DNA from: Paenibacillus glycanilyticus
GTDB taxonomy: Bacteria > Bacillota > Bacilli > Paenibacillales > Paenibacillaceae
Assembly: GCF_023715145.1 (NCBI RefSeq)
Contig: NZ_JAMBNP010000001.1
Location: 682,001-746,000 of the forward strand
Reading direction: 5' to 3'
DNA length: 64,000 nt
Positions 17,548-25,577 of this stretch are shown one piece after another. The position numbers and the translations under genes were made by a program. The notes beneath the pieces are model-generated. The model did not search any database. It was not told the DNA's origin and saw only the letters and a list, made by a program, of their open reading frames with translations. Within the stretch, counting starts at the first letter, position 1, and every line of letters starts with the position of its first letter.

Positions 17548-19017
17548 ATGGATCATAACAAAACCCCGCTCTTCAGCGCACTCCGCCGCCATGCGGAGAA
17601 CGATCCGGTACAATTTCATATTCCGGGGCATAAGAAAGGTCTCGGCAGCGACACTGAGTTTCGCGAATTTATCGGCGACAACGCCTTGTCGATCGATCTT
17701 ATAAATATTGCTCCGCTTGATGACTTGCATCAGCCAACCGGCGTTATTGAAGAAGCACAGAAGCTGGCCGCCGATGCTTTCGGCGCCGATTACACGTATT
17801 TCTCCGTTCAAGGCACCAGCGGCGCCATCATTACGATGATTCTGACCGTCTGCAATCCGGGAGACAAAATCATCGTGCCTAGGAACGTGCACAAGTCGAT
17901 CATGGCCGCCATCATATTCGCGGGTGCCCGTCCGGTATTTATCTCGCCGGCACGCGACGCGAATCTGGGGATTGACCACGGCATTACGACGCGTTCGGTG
18001 AAGCGTGCGCTTGACCGCCATCCGGATGCCAAGGCCGTTCTGGTCATTAATCCGACTTACTTTGGCATTTGCGCGAATCTGAAGGAAATTGTAGATCTGG
18101 TTCACAGCTACGATATTCCGGTTCTTGTTGACGAAGCTCATGGCGTGCTTATTCACTTCCACGAGAAGCTTCCGATGTCCGCCATGCAGGCCGGTGCGGA
18201 TATGGCGGCAACCAGCGTACATAAGCTCGGCGGCTCGATGACGCAAAGCTCGGTTCTGAACGTACGCAAAGGACGGATTAATCCGTTCCGTATTCAAACG
18301 ATTCTAAGCATGCTGACGACAACATCCACTTCTTATGTATTGCTGGCATCGCTTGATACTTCCCGCCGCAACCTGGCGTTGAACGGCCATGAAATTGCCG
18401 AACGCGCGATTGAACTCGCCCAATATGCGCGCGAGCAAATTAACCTGATCCCTGGCCTGGAATGCTTTGGTGAAGAAATTCTGGGCGATGAAGCAACCTA
18501 CGACTATGATCCGACGAAGGTTACGATCCATGTCCGCCATCTGGGCGTTACCGGCTATGAAGTAGAGAACTGGCTTCGCGATAACTTCAACGTAGAGATC
18601 GAGATGAGCGACATGTATAACATTCTTTGCCTTGTTACGCCGGGAGATACGTCCGACTCGATCGATAAATTGCTGATCTCGCTTCGCGGCCTGTCGGATA
18701 CCTTCCATGAAGGTGCTGAAGCCCGTGAGCTGGTTGTTAAAATTCCGGAAATTCCGCAGCTGTCACTGACGCCGCGCGATGCCTTCTACGGCGAAACGGA
18801 GATTGTTCCTTTCAAAGAATCCGCTGGCCGGATTATCGCGGAATTTATTTACGTCTACCCGCCGGGCATTCCGATTCTGCTGCCGGGTGAAGTCATTTCG
18901 CAGAAGAATATTGACTATATCGTTGATCATGTCGAGGTTGGCCTTCCTGTTAAAGGGCCGGAGGACCGCAGTATTCAATTCGTTAAAGTTATTGTGGAAG
19001 AGAACGCGATCTTCTAA
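17548..19017 (+). CDS. speA: Aminotransferase-fold Orn/Lys/Arg decarboxylase (SpeA-like)
   Basis: PLP-dependent decarboxylase of the fold-type I Orn/Lys/Arg group, 489 residues, close to the 490 of B. subtilis SpeA, an arginine decarboxylase that starts polyamine synthesis. PFHIPGHKKGLGSD near residue 25, GTSGAIITMILTV (PLP phosphate binding), VDEAHGVLIHF and TSVHKLGGSMTQSSVLN (the PLP lysine) are visible, and the C-terminal Orn/Lys/Arg_deC_C domain contains YVYPPGIPILLPGE. Lysine decarboxylase activity cannot be excluded from sequence. Monocistronic with its own promoter and terminator. Confidence 0.88.
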   Translation: MDHNKTPLFSALRRHAENDPVQFHIPGHKKGLGSDTEFREFIGDNALSIDLINIAPLDDLHQPTGVIEEAQKLAADAFGADYTYFSVQGTSGAIITMILTVCNPGDKIIVPRNVHKSIMAAIIFAGARPVFISPARDANLGIDHGITTRSVKRALDRHPDAKAVLVINPTYFGICANLKEIVDLVHSYDIPVLVDEAHGVLIHFHEKLPMSAMQAGADMAATSVHKLGGSMTQSSVLNVRKGRINPFRIQTILSMLTTTSTSYVLLASLDTSRRNLALNGHEIAERAIELAQYAREQINLIPGLECFGEEILGDEATYDYDPTKVTIHVRHLGVTGYEVENWLRDNFNVEIEMSDMYNILCLVTPGDTSDSIDKLLISLRGLSDTFHEGAEARELVVKIPEIPQLSLTPRDAFYGETEIVPFKESAGRIIAEFIYVYPPGIPILLPGEVISQKNIDYIVDHVEVGLPVKGPEDRSIQFVKVIVEENAIF

Positions 19018-19020
19018 AAG

Positions 19021-19064
19021 AAAAGCCAATAGCAGCGCTTTAAGGCGATGCTGTTGGCTTTTTT
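19021..19064 (+). terminator. Terminator of the decarboxylase gene
   Basis: AAGCCAATAGCAGCG pairs with CGATGCTGTTGGCTT and is followed by TTTT. Confidence 0.85.
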
Positions 19065-19128
19065 CGTATGATTCCACTTATTGTAAACCCTCTCATCAGC
19101 ATGCTATGATGGATGGGGGGTGGGATGA

Positions 19129-19527
19129 ATGAGTCAAAGCGCATTTATCAAGCTTGTTCAAGGATCTGCCGTAAGTGAACTGCCGCTTGATCAGCTAAGG
19201 GAGAAGCTTCTGCATTACCGTGAGCAGACCGCTTTAACGGGAACGCAGCTCGATTGGGATTATGCCGCCGTTGCTTTCCCGTACACAATCGAGTCGAAGC
19301 AGGATGACCGCTGGTTTTACTTGCAAGGAACCAATCCTCAGTACAAATATATCGTGTTCGGCAACGGAGACGACGGCCCTTCAACCGTTCAGGTGGTCCT
19401 GCCTGACGGTTCAACCCACGGCGACAAGGCAAAAGCAAACGAGCTTTGCAAATATTTGGCCAAACAGCTGCTGGCCGAGCTCACGATGTTTAACGGCCGC
19501 ACGATTTATTATAATCCGCGAAAATGA
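19129..19527 (+). CDS. Small conserved protein, possibly DUF1885 family
   Basis: 132 residues, soluble, no signal peptide. MSQSAFIKLVQGSAVSELPL opens a protein whose length and pattern (WFYLQGTNPQYKYIVFG, STVQVVLPDGSTHGDKAKAN) resemble DUF1885 of bacilli, a family of unknown function with an alpha/beta fold. The family call is from memory and is tentative. A G-rich stretch GGGGGGTGGG lies before the ATG in place of a standard AGGAGG. It faces the DUF1292 gene across a shared terminator. Confidence 0.65.
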   Translation: MSQSAFIKLVQGSAVSELPLDQLREKLLHYREQTALTGTQLDWDYAAVAFPYTIESKQDDRWFYLQGTNPQYKYIVFGNGDDGPSTVQVVLPDGSTHGDKAKANELCKYLAKQLLAELTMFNGRTIYYNPRK

Positions 19528-19532
19528 TGGCG

Positions 19533-19587
19533 AAAAAAACACCCGCTGTCCGGGCTGCATAAGCCTCTCGGATAGACGGGTGTTTTA
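19533..19587. terminator. Bidirectional terminator between convergent small genes
   Basis: AACACCCG and CGGGTGTT form the outer stem with A-run and T-run on either side; an inner imperfect stem (GTCCGGG...CTCGGAT) extends it. Confidence 0.75.
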
Positions 19588-19592
19588 GGTCA

Positions 19593-19913
19593 TTAACCTT
19601 CTTTGTTCTCGTTTTCTGTTTTTGCGATTTCTTCGTAGATCGCAGTAACGCGTTCCCACTCAGCATCGTCTTCGATTCCAACGAGGAATGCCTCTTCGTT
19701 CTCTTCTTCGATACGGAAGATAACGCCGTCCGCTTCCGGATCGTTGCGATCCAGCAATACAGCATATACGTTATTCTCCGATTCAAATGTATAGACCATG
19801 ACCATTTCACGCTCTTGGCCTTCGTCGTCTGTCACGATGAACACATGCTCATCGTGTTCGTGATCATGTCCGCAGCCGCAGTCTTCGCCGTGCTGATGTT
19901 GATGCTCGCTCAT
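19593..19913 (-). CDS. DUF1292 family protein with His-rich N terminus
   Basis: 106 residues, highly acidic. The core FIVTDDEGQEREMVMVYTFE followed by YAVLLDRNDPEADGVIFRIEE matches the DUF1292 (YrzB) family, whose function is unknown. The first 23 residues are unusually rich in His, Asp and Glu with two Cys (HQHQHGEDCGCGHDHEHDEH), a plausible metal-binding tail not required by the core domain. Similar tails occur in some relatives; whether it binds metal is inference. Confidence 0.85.
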   Translation of the reverse strand: MSEHQHQHGEDCGCGHDHEHDEHVFIVTDDEGQEREMVMVYTFESENNVYAVLLDRNDPEADGVIFRIEEENEEAFLVGIEDDAEWERVTAIYEEIAKTENENKEG

Positions 19914-19980
19914 GGAATTACCCCATTTCAGTTATTTATACATACTAACGTATCGTACCATGCGGAGGAACGTCGGTCAA

Positions 19981-20022
19981 ACAAAAAGCGCCCTGTTGCT
20001 GCGTTTGCAGCCCTAGGCGCCT
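19981..20022 (-). terminator. Terminator of the copper amine oxidase-like domain gene
   Basis: On the minus strand AAGGCGCC...GGGCGCTTTTT with an inner GCTGC/GCAGC pairing. Confidence 0.7.
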
Positions 20023-20033
20023 TGATTAGAACC

Positions 20034-20603
20034 TTATTGCGAAGTAATCAATTTCTCCGACACGACCGTCCAGTCATCCGAAGTCGTTGTCTTCAAATAG
20101 AAGCGAACCGCATACTTGCCGGCGAACTCGAAGTTATATTTGATGTCTTCCGTCCTGTACCAGAAGTTATCCTTCGTAATGCTCACATTCTGGGATTGGA
20201 TCACTTTCTCGTTGCCGTAAGGATCCGTAATCGACACCTTCACGGCGGAGATATCCGTCTTCAGGTTGTCGATCTGGGAGAAGACGTTAAACGTGTATTT
20301 GTTGCCTTTGTCCACATTGCCAAAAATGACTTTATCCTGGAACAAAATCATATGAACATTAGGCTTGTTAATCGTCGCTTTCTTGTTCTGATTATCCCAG
20401 TTAACTAGCGCATTCAGGCTGTTGACCACCTGGCGAAGAGGCAAATAGGTTTTGCCGTCCACAATAATGCCGCCCTCGTCGAGCTCACTTCCGTTTACAA
20501 TAACGCGTACCTTCTGCGAAGCTGAATCGGCAAAGATGAGTGTACCTCCGCAAACCGACAAAATAGCGAGCAGAATGGCTATTTTCTTGAATCTGACCAA
20601 CAT
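20034..20603 (-). CDS. Secreted protein with copper amine oxidase N-terminal-like domain
   Basis: 189 residues from ATG 20603; the ATG at 20621 would put the GGAGGG ribosome site inside the gene. A signal peptide (FKKIAILLAILSVCGGTLIFADS) is followed by a Cu_amine_oxidN1 domain, recognisable from VRVIVNGSELDEGGIIVDGK, TYLPLRQVVNSLNALVNWDN. This domain, common in paenibacilli, is a cell-surface or stalk-type module and is not an oxidase by itself. The C-terminal half (about residues 85-189) looks like a beta-sandwich of unknown role. Confidence 0.82.
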   Translation of the reverse strand: MLVRFKKIAILLAILSVCGGTLIFADSASQKVRVIVNGSELDEGGIIVDGKTYLPLRQVVNSLNALVNWDNQNKKATINKPNVHMILFQDKVIFGNVDKGNKYTFNVFSQIDNLKTDISAVKVSITDPYGNEKVIQSQNVSITKDNFWYRTEDIKYNFEFAGKYAVRFYLKTTTSDDWTVVSEKLITSQ

Positions 20604-20753
20604 GAGCTGATAACCCTCCATCCGTTTTGTCTGGATGTTTGGTTATACTCGGGTTTTGACCCAAAGTTGCGCTAAAGCAATAAAAGTTTTTAGGCTCGAC
20701 GGCAACAGGCGATGCGGTTGAAATACCCCGGGAAATATTCAATATTGCCCGGA

Positions 20754-20969
20754 TTAGCTGAACGTGCGGGTCAGGATGCACGGAACGCCCTTCCCTACCG
20801 CTCCCGGCTCCTGCATTCGCTTCCAATAACGCATGCCCCGTTCACACGGCGTTTTACATACCCCGCATGTATCGGATAATACAAGCTTGTAATAATACTG
20901 CTTTCTATCGCTAGACGCTTTTTTCTTCTTTACGACCTTGCCTTTGCCTTTTGCCGCTGCTGCACTCAT
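20754..20969 (-). CDS. Small Cys-containing basic protein, 71 residues
   Basis: Not recognised. A lysine-rich N terminus (KGKGKVVKKKKASSDRKQYY) precedes a core with four cysteines: DTCGVCKTPCERG, then VPCILT. The CxxC...C...C pattern suggests a structural zinc site. GGGAGGACTGAAGGAAG lies before the ATG. It stands alone with no obvious partner; a nucleic-acid-binding role is a guess from charge only. Confidence 0.55.
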   Translation of the reverse strand: MSAAAAKGKGKVVKKKKASSDRKQYYYKLVLSDTCGVCKTPCERGMRYWKRMQEPGAVGKGVPCILTRTFS

Positions 20970-21094
20970 CTTCCTTCAGTCCTCCCGCCGTTTGTGCTTT
21001 AAGCATTATATGTAGGCGCAAGCAATTGTGTTTGTCAGCGCCGGGCGTTATTTGATAAAGTGTAGACAAACAAATGTTGGGGAGGTATACCCAC

Positions 21095-21820
21095 TTGCAG
21101 ATTCAAATGCTCGGCACCGGCGGTGCTTTTGCGAAAAAATATGCGAACAATAATGCGCTGATTGAGCTTGACGGCTTCAAGCTGCTTGTAGACTGCGGCA
21201 TCACATTGCCGCGTTCGCTTCATGATGCCGGCTACTCGTTTGATGATTTGGATGCGGTATTGATCAGCCATATGCACGCTGACCATGTCGGAGGGCTGGA
21301 GGAGTACGCGTTCCAGATGATGTTCCGCTACGGCAAGAAGCCTGTCCTTTATATTGCCGATACGCTTGTAGAGCCTTTATGGGAACAGACGCTGCGGGGG
21401 GGCCTGACGCAAGAGCCGCTTACCGCTCTGAATGACTTCTTCGATGTGCGGCCAATTAAGGAAGGAGAGGTCTTCGAGATTCATCCGGGGTTAACCGTCA
21501 AGCTTATCCGGACCGATCATATTGCCGGCAAGCTGAGCTACTCCTTTCTCTTTAACGGGACCTTCTTCTACTCTGCCGATATGAAGTTCAACGGAGCCTT
21601 GCTTGGGGACTTAATTGAGGACGGCGTAACAACGATCTTTCATGACTGCCAGCTGATCTCTCCGGGAGTTGTCCATGCGAGCCTGGATGAGCTGCTCACA
21701 TTGCCGGCGGACATTCAGGAGAAAGTATGGCTGATGCATTACAACGACAATATGGAAGAGTTCATCGGCCATACTGGCCTCATGCGATTCGTCGAACAGC
21801 TAACCGTCTATAATATATAA
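21095..21820 (+). CDS. MBL-fold metallo-hydrolase
   Basis: Metallo-beta-lactamase fold hydrolase of 241 residues. The di-metal motif HMHADHVGG is intact near residue 66, with a later D (YSADMKF) and H (HYND region) that fit the remaining ligands. TTG 21095 is taken as the start because GGGGAGG lies 9 bases upstream and the protein then begins IQMLGTGGAFAKKYANNNAL, the usual N-terminal strand of the RNase Z-like branch. The upstream ATG at 21074 would lie before the ribosome site. Substrate unknown. Confidence 0.88.
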   Translation: MQIQMLGTGGAFAKKYANNNALIELDGFKLLVDCGITLPRSLHDAGYSFDDLDAVLISHMHADHVGGLEEYAFQMMFRYGKKPVLYIADTLVEPLWEQTLRGGLTQEPLTALNDFFDVRPIKEGEVFEIHPGLTVKLIRTDHIAGKLSYSFLFNGTFFYSADMKFNGALLGDLIEDGVTTIFHDCQLISPGVVHASLDELLTLPADIQEKVWLMHYNDNMEEFIGHTGLMRFVEQLTVYNI

Positions 21821-21953
21821 GCCATTTAAGCCTGTAAAATAACAAGCAGATATCCACCGCGCTACTGGCGCTGCAGACATCCGCTCTTGCTTTAGCTTAT
21901 GCATGCAGCCTGCGTGTTGTTTCAATTTTTACAACGTAATTGTACAAGGGTCT

Positions 21954-21984
21954 TGCATTTATTTGTCCCCATTGATCCATACTA
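21954..21984 (+). promoter_or_regulatory. SigG-like promoter for the DUF3892 gene
   Basis: TGCATT (21954-21959), 18 bp, CATACTA (21978-21984). CATACTA equals the published B. subtilis sigma-G -10, and the -35 is 4/6 to TGAATA. This suggests forespore expression. Confidence 0.45.
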
Positions 21985-22004
21985 GCCTTCGGGAGGATGA
22001 TCAT

Positions 22005-22238
22005 ATGGATCACGCACAAGAAGAGGTCGTTGCTGTACGGAAGAACGGAGATGGCGATATTGTTGAGCTGCAGTTAACGTCTGGCAAGGTCGTCGATTAC
22101 AAAACCGCGCAAACGATGGTTAAAAATAATGAAATTGCCGGACTAAACGTCTTTAAGGGCCGCGATCACGAGGAGCATCTCCGATCCGATCCCGATGGCC
22201 GAACGGATAACAATCTCGACAATTTGCCTACGTTCTAA
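22005..22238 (+). CDS. DUF3892 family small protein
   Basis: 77 residues, soluble and charged. The pattern EVVAVRKNGDGDIVELQLTS followed by KNNEIAGLNVFKGRDHEEHL and a polar tail fits the DUF3892 family, small proteins of bacilli without known function. GGGAGG precedes the ATG. The promoter resembles a sigma-G type, so it may be a forespore product. A clear terminator follows. Confidence 0.78.
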   Translation: MDHAQEEVVAVRKNGDGDIVELQLTSGKVVDYKTAQTMVKNNEIAGLNVFKGRDHEEHLRSDPDGRTDNNLDNLPTF

Positions 22239-22244
22239 CAACCA

Positions 22245-22281
22245 GAAAATCGGCTGCCGCATCTGCGGACAGCCGATTTTT
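22245..22281 (+). terminator. Terminator after the DUF3892 gene
   Basis: AAAATCGGCTG and CAGCCGATTTT with an inner CCGCA/TGCGG pair, then TT; also suits the convergent small membrane gene. Confidence 0.8.
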
Positions 22282-22289
22282 GTGTGTCA

Positions 22290-22454
22290 TTATTTCTTTT
22301 TCGCTTCAGGAGGCAGTTTTCTGCGCCATACATGTGTTTGATCATAAGACAAGGAATCCTTCTTCACGAAGATTGCAACATAAGCGCTTACCGTACCCAC
22401 GATGCCAAACAAGCCTAGAAGCCAAACGGCCATATAGGCATACTCCTCTGCCAA
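22290..22454 (-). CDS. Small single-pass membrane protein, 54 residues
   Basis: Not recognised. From TTG 22454 (AGGAGG nine bases upstream) the protein starts LAEEYAYMAVWLLGLFGIVG, forming one membrane helix to about residue 27, then a basic tail (FVKKDSLSYDQTHVWRRKLP). The longer reading frame begun at 22517 lies across the ribosome site and is unlikely. Small membrane proteins of this type are common in sporulating bacilli; no role can be assigned. Confidence 0.55.
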   Translation of the reverse strand: MAEEYAYMAVWLLGLFGIVGTVSAYVAIFVKKDSLSYDQTHVWRRKLPPEAKKK

Positions 22455-22540
22455 ACGATACCGCCTCCTATACGATTTGCAAGTGCTTTCTATACTCGTA
22501 TGAACGGCTGGTATCATTTATGCTGATTTTGTCACAAATC

Positions 22541-22571
22541 AGAATCATATTTCCTGTTCCCGATCATACTA
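22541..22571 (+). promoter_or_regulatory. SigG-like promoter for the 63-residue protein gene
   Basis: AGAATC (22541-22546), 18 bp, CATACTA (22565-22571), the same -10 and spacing as the element at 21954-21984. Confidence 0.42.
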
Positions 22572-22616
22572 AAAGGCGGACGACCATGCCTATATTTGCG
22601 AGGGAGAGTGATTTTC

Positions 22617-22808
22617 ATGACTATCGATTTGAACAGTCAATATGATTGCGCGAATGCATCCTCTGATTTGCCGGACCTTATGGCTCAGCTTGACGCGGTA
22701 AGAAGCAGTTCTGTTTCCTCCGTTGAGCAGCAGGACGAAATCAACCGGCTGGAGAATCAGATCCGGTTCATCCAGAACAAATGCGATATTCCGCACAGCA
22801 ATCACTAA
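22617..22808 (+). CDS. Small hypothetical protein, 63 residues
   Basis: Not recognised. The sequence MTIDLNSQYDCANASSDLPD is followed by a helical stretch (MAQLDAVRSSSVSSVEQQDE, then INRLENQIRFIQNKC) that could form a short coiled coil. AGGGAGAG precedes ATG 22617; the in-frame start at 22596 is upstream of it. It has a sigma-G-like promoter, so it may be a forespore protein. Confidence 0.55.
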   Translation: MTIDLNSQYDCANASSDLPDLMAQLDAVRSSSVSSVEQQDEINRLENQIRFIQNKCDIPHSNH

Positions 22809-22957
22809 ACATCAGATTTCATTGGTCCATGCCACAGCGCATGGGCCTCCCCCCACCTCTAACCTGCCGCAAAAAAAACTTCAACTCCCATCAAACCGCT
22901 TCTTCATTTCCTTCGTTACCTCCTATAAGAGTCAATCATTCTTTGAGGAGGTTAATC

Positions 22958-24217
22958 ATGACAACCAAACGATTAACAATGTTTATGTTTCTAGCTGTAC
23001 TCTTAACCGGCCTATTAACATCGGTCATTGGCGCGTCCGCAGCCGAACCGCAGCCCGCTTCCGTAACGACGGATGCGGAGACTGCCGCCAAGCTGGGGCT
23101 TTTATTGGGGGATGGAAGCGGCGTAAATGATGCCTATTTGGCTAAGCAAACCACCCGAATGCAGGCGGCCATTATCTCCTTGCGCCTGAACGGCCATTTG
23201 AAGGAAGCGATGTCTTTTGCTCCCGCTGCCAATTTCAAAGACGCTTCCAAAGCCGGCAAATCAAACGAGCCTATCCTTGCTTATTTAATGAATCATCCTG
23301 AATTGGGATGGTCGGGAAATCCGGACCGCACCTTCCACCCCAATGATCCCATTAGCCCCCAACAGCTTTATAAGGTGCTGCTCGAAAATGCCGGCTTCCG
23401 TTCCGGATCCGACTTCGTTTATGCAGAGACCTTGACCTACGCCGCTTCCAAAGGAATGGCTTCCGTTGCCGCTGCCGCTCGTTTGACCAATGCCCATCTG
23501 GCAACAGCGCTCATTGAAGCCTTGAATGTTCGTACGCCGCAAGGAGAAGTGTTCTTTGCTGCACTCCAGAAGTTAGGCGTTATTTCGCAAATCGCCGTCC
23601 TCCCCCAAGGAAAAAGAATTCAACTGCGCAGCGATCAAAAGCTGGGTACTTATCTCGCAGATAACAATGGCATGACTCTTTACTATTTCACGAAGGATGC
23701 GGACAATATTAATGCTTGTCAGGGACAATGCCTGGTGAACTGGCCTGTTCTCGCATCCGGTGAACTGCAAATCCCGGCTTTCCTGAACAAGGCCGATTTC
23801 TCGACCCTAACCCGTGCTGACGGAACAAAGCAATGGACCTACAGAGGTTATCCGCTCTATACATTTATCCAAGATAAGAAGCCGGGCGATGTGCTTGGCC
23901 AGAATGTTCTCCAGGCATGGTTCGTTATTGATCCGTCCGTCTTCAAGGGAATAACAAGCGAAGTAAAATCCTATCAAATTGACATCAAACAGTTCTCGTT
24001 CGGGACGGAGCCATTAACCGTTGAAGCGGGGTCCAAGATTACCTTTACCAACTATGACGAGATGGAGCATAATGCGGTGGCCGTTGACGGCAGCTTTAAG
24101 GTACCTCTGCTGAAAACCGGGGAATCTTACGCCATTACGCTGGATAAGCCCGGAACCTACAGCTACTTTTGCGAGCTGCACAAGTCGTTTATGACGGGTA
24201 CGATTATTGTGAAATGA
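22958..24217 (+). CDS. Secreted three-domain protein: SLH-like region, COG4315 repeat, cupredoxin
   Basis: 419 residues from ATG 22958 (GAGGAGG upstream). A signal peptide (MFMFLAVLLTGLLTSVIGAS) leads to about 170 residues with SLH-like spacing (PDRTFHPNDPISPQQLYKVL). Residues about 220-320 match the 'secreted repeat' lipoprotein domain of COG4315 (GTYLADNNGMTLYYFTKDAD, CQGQCLVNWPVL, WTYRGYPLYTFIQDKKPGD). The last 80 residues form a cupredoxin with the type 1 copper ligands: H in MEHNAV, and C, H and M in YFCELHKSFMTGTI. Probably an extracytoplasmic redox protein at the cell surface. A second cupredoxin gene follows by 10 bases. Confidence 0.85.
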   Translation: MTTKRLTMFMFLAVLLTGLLTSVIGASAAEPQPASVTTDAETAAKLGLLLGDGSGVNDAYLAKQTTRMQAAIISLRLNGHLKEAMSFAPAANFKDASKAGKSNEPILAYLMNHPELGWSGNPDRTFHPNDPISPQQLYKVLLENAGFRSGSDFVYAETLTYAASKGMASVAAAARLTNAHLATALIEALNVRTPQGEVFFAALQKLGVISQIAVLPQGKRIQLRSDQKLGTYLADNNGMTLYYFTKDADNINACQGQCLVNWPVLASGELQIPAFLNKADFSTLTRADGTKQWTYRGYPLYTFIQDKKPGDVLGQNVLQAWFVIDPSVFKGITSEVKSYQIDIKQFSFGTEPLTVEAGSKITFTNYDEMEHNAVAVDGSFKVPLLKTGESYAITLDKPGTYSYFCELHKSFMTGTIIVK

Positions 24218-24227
24218 GGGATGGGAG

Positions 24228-24917
24228 ATGAAACGAAATACACATAAGATTCTGCTGACATTGCTCTCCGGGCTTCTGCTCGCAGTACTTCTGGCAGCAT
24301 GCGGGAATTCGGCGGAAAATAAGCCATTGCCATCCCAGAATGCGGCGACTATTGAGCCAAGCCTGTATCCTTCAGCCTCCGCGCCAGGTGAAGAGCATAT
24401 GGAGCATGAATCAGACATGCCAACGGCCACGCCGGAAGCAACGACGGAAGCAAAGCCGACAGCTGCCCCAACAACTAAACCGCAAGCTTCGGCCAAGCCT
24501 TCGCCAAAGCCTTCACCTTCACCGTCGCCATCAGCGTCCCATGATGATCATCATAGCGGGCGCCCGGATGACGATGATTCGAAAGCTACGCCAAGCGCAA
24601 GCAGTGAGGATTCTCCAAAAAGCACGCCGGCCGCTACGGCATCTGCCTCCGAGGGCGGAGGCAAGGAGTACGTGGTTGAAATTACGAATTTCGCCTTCTC
24701 CCCTGCCAAGCTGGAGATAAAAGCAGGCGACCGCGTCAAATTTATAAACAAAGACGAGATTAAACATAGCGCAACGGCTGACGACAGCTCCTTTGACACC
24801 GGTCTGCTTGCGCAGGATGAGAACAAAACCGTAACGTTTGACGATGCCGGCGAGTTTGCCTATCACTGCATGCCGCATCCGGGCATGCAAGCAACGATTA
24901 CCGTATCTGACAAATAG
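24228..24917 (+). CDS. Cupredoxin-domain lipoprotein
   Basis: 229 residues. A lipoprotein signal ends in LLAAC (Cys about residue 24). A low-complexity linker of about 115 residues, rich in Pro, Ser, Ala, Thr and with a His/Asp patch (HDDHHSGRPDDDDS), tethers a C-terminal plastocyanin-like domain. Copper ligands are visible as H in IKHSATAD and C, H and M in YHCMPHPGMQATI. It follows the three-domain cupredoxin by 10 bases, so the two are co-transcribed and probably work in the same electron-transfer or copper-handling process outside the membrane. Confidence 0.88.
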   Translation: MKRNTHKILLTLLSGLLLAVLLAACGNSAENKPLPSQNAATIEPSLYPSASAPGEEHMEHESDMPTATPEATTEAKPTAAPTTKPQASAKPSPKPSPSPSPSASHDDHHSGRPDDDDSKATPSASSEDSPKSTPAATASASEGGGKEYVVEITNFAFSPAKLEIKAGDRVKFINKDEIKHSATADDSSFDTGLLAQDENKTVTFDDAGEFAYHCMPHPGMQATITVSDK

Positions 24918-24925
24918 AACGGATG

Positions 24926-24959
24926 AAGGGATAACCATACATGGTTATCCCTGTTTTTA
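24926..24959 (+). terminator. Terminator after the cupredoxin genes
   Basis: AGGGATAACCAT and ATGGTTATCCCT form a near-perfect stem followed by GTTTTT. Confidence 0.8.
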
Positions 24960-25004
24960 GTAGAATGGATTTATATTAACTTCAATCGCGGAGGTCATCA
25001 TCGT

Positions 25005-25577
25005 ATGCGGGAGCTTACGGATCATCAATTGATGCTGCTCGTGCAGAGCAAGCAGAGCGAGGCGCTGTCGACTCTCTATGACCGCTACTCGTCTCTCGTT
25101 TATTCCTTTGCCTGGAAAACGCTAAAGGATGAGAATGTCGCAAAAGAAATCGTACAGGCCGTATTTATGCGATTATGGACGACCAAGTCGGTCTATGATC
25201 CCGAGCAAGGACGCTTCTCCAGCTGGCTGCTGACGATTACTCGCAATATTACAACCGACTGGCTGCGCAAAAGACGGAGAGACACCGCTCCTCTTGTCCA
25301 GGTCGAGCCCGAACAGCTGGCGCAGATTCCGGATCAAGTATCTGCCTCGCCGGAAGACGCGGCTCTAGTCAGCTCTACGAAGGAGCAGATCAGACGGGCA
25401 TACAGCAAAATGTCCGCCCAGCAGATTCATTTGCTCGAGCACTTCTACTGGCAAGGCTACAGCATAAGCGAGCTTGCGGACATCTATAACCAGCCCATAG
25501 GAACGGTTAAGAATCGTCTGCATCAGACGTTAAAAATATTACGCAGGCATCTTGTAGCCGAAGGAGAGCAATCATGA
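25005..25577 (+). CDS. RNA polymerase sigma factor, ECF (sigma-70 family)
   Basis: 190 residues with the two ECF regions. Region 2: ALSTLYDRYSSLVYSFAWKT through EIVQAVFMRLWTT and FSSWLLTITRNITTDWLRKR. Region 4: MSAQQIHLLEHFYWQGYSIS, ELADIYNQPIGTVKNRLHQT. The length suits an ECF factor without extra domains. Its stop overlaps the anti-sigma start (ATGA), the normal coupled arrangement. Targets cannot be read directly, but the two cupredoxin genes immediately upstream are candidates. Confidence 0.93.
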   Translation: MRELTDHQLMLLVQSKQSEALSTLYDRYSSLVYSFAWKTLKDENVAKEIVQAVFMRLWTTKSVYDPEQGRFSSWLLTITRNITTDWLRKRRRDTAPLVQVEPEQLAQIPDQVSASPEDAALVSSTKEQIRRAYSKMSAQQIHLLEHFYWQGYSISELADIYNQPIGTVKNRLHQTLKILRRHLVAEGEQS

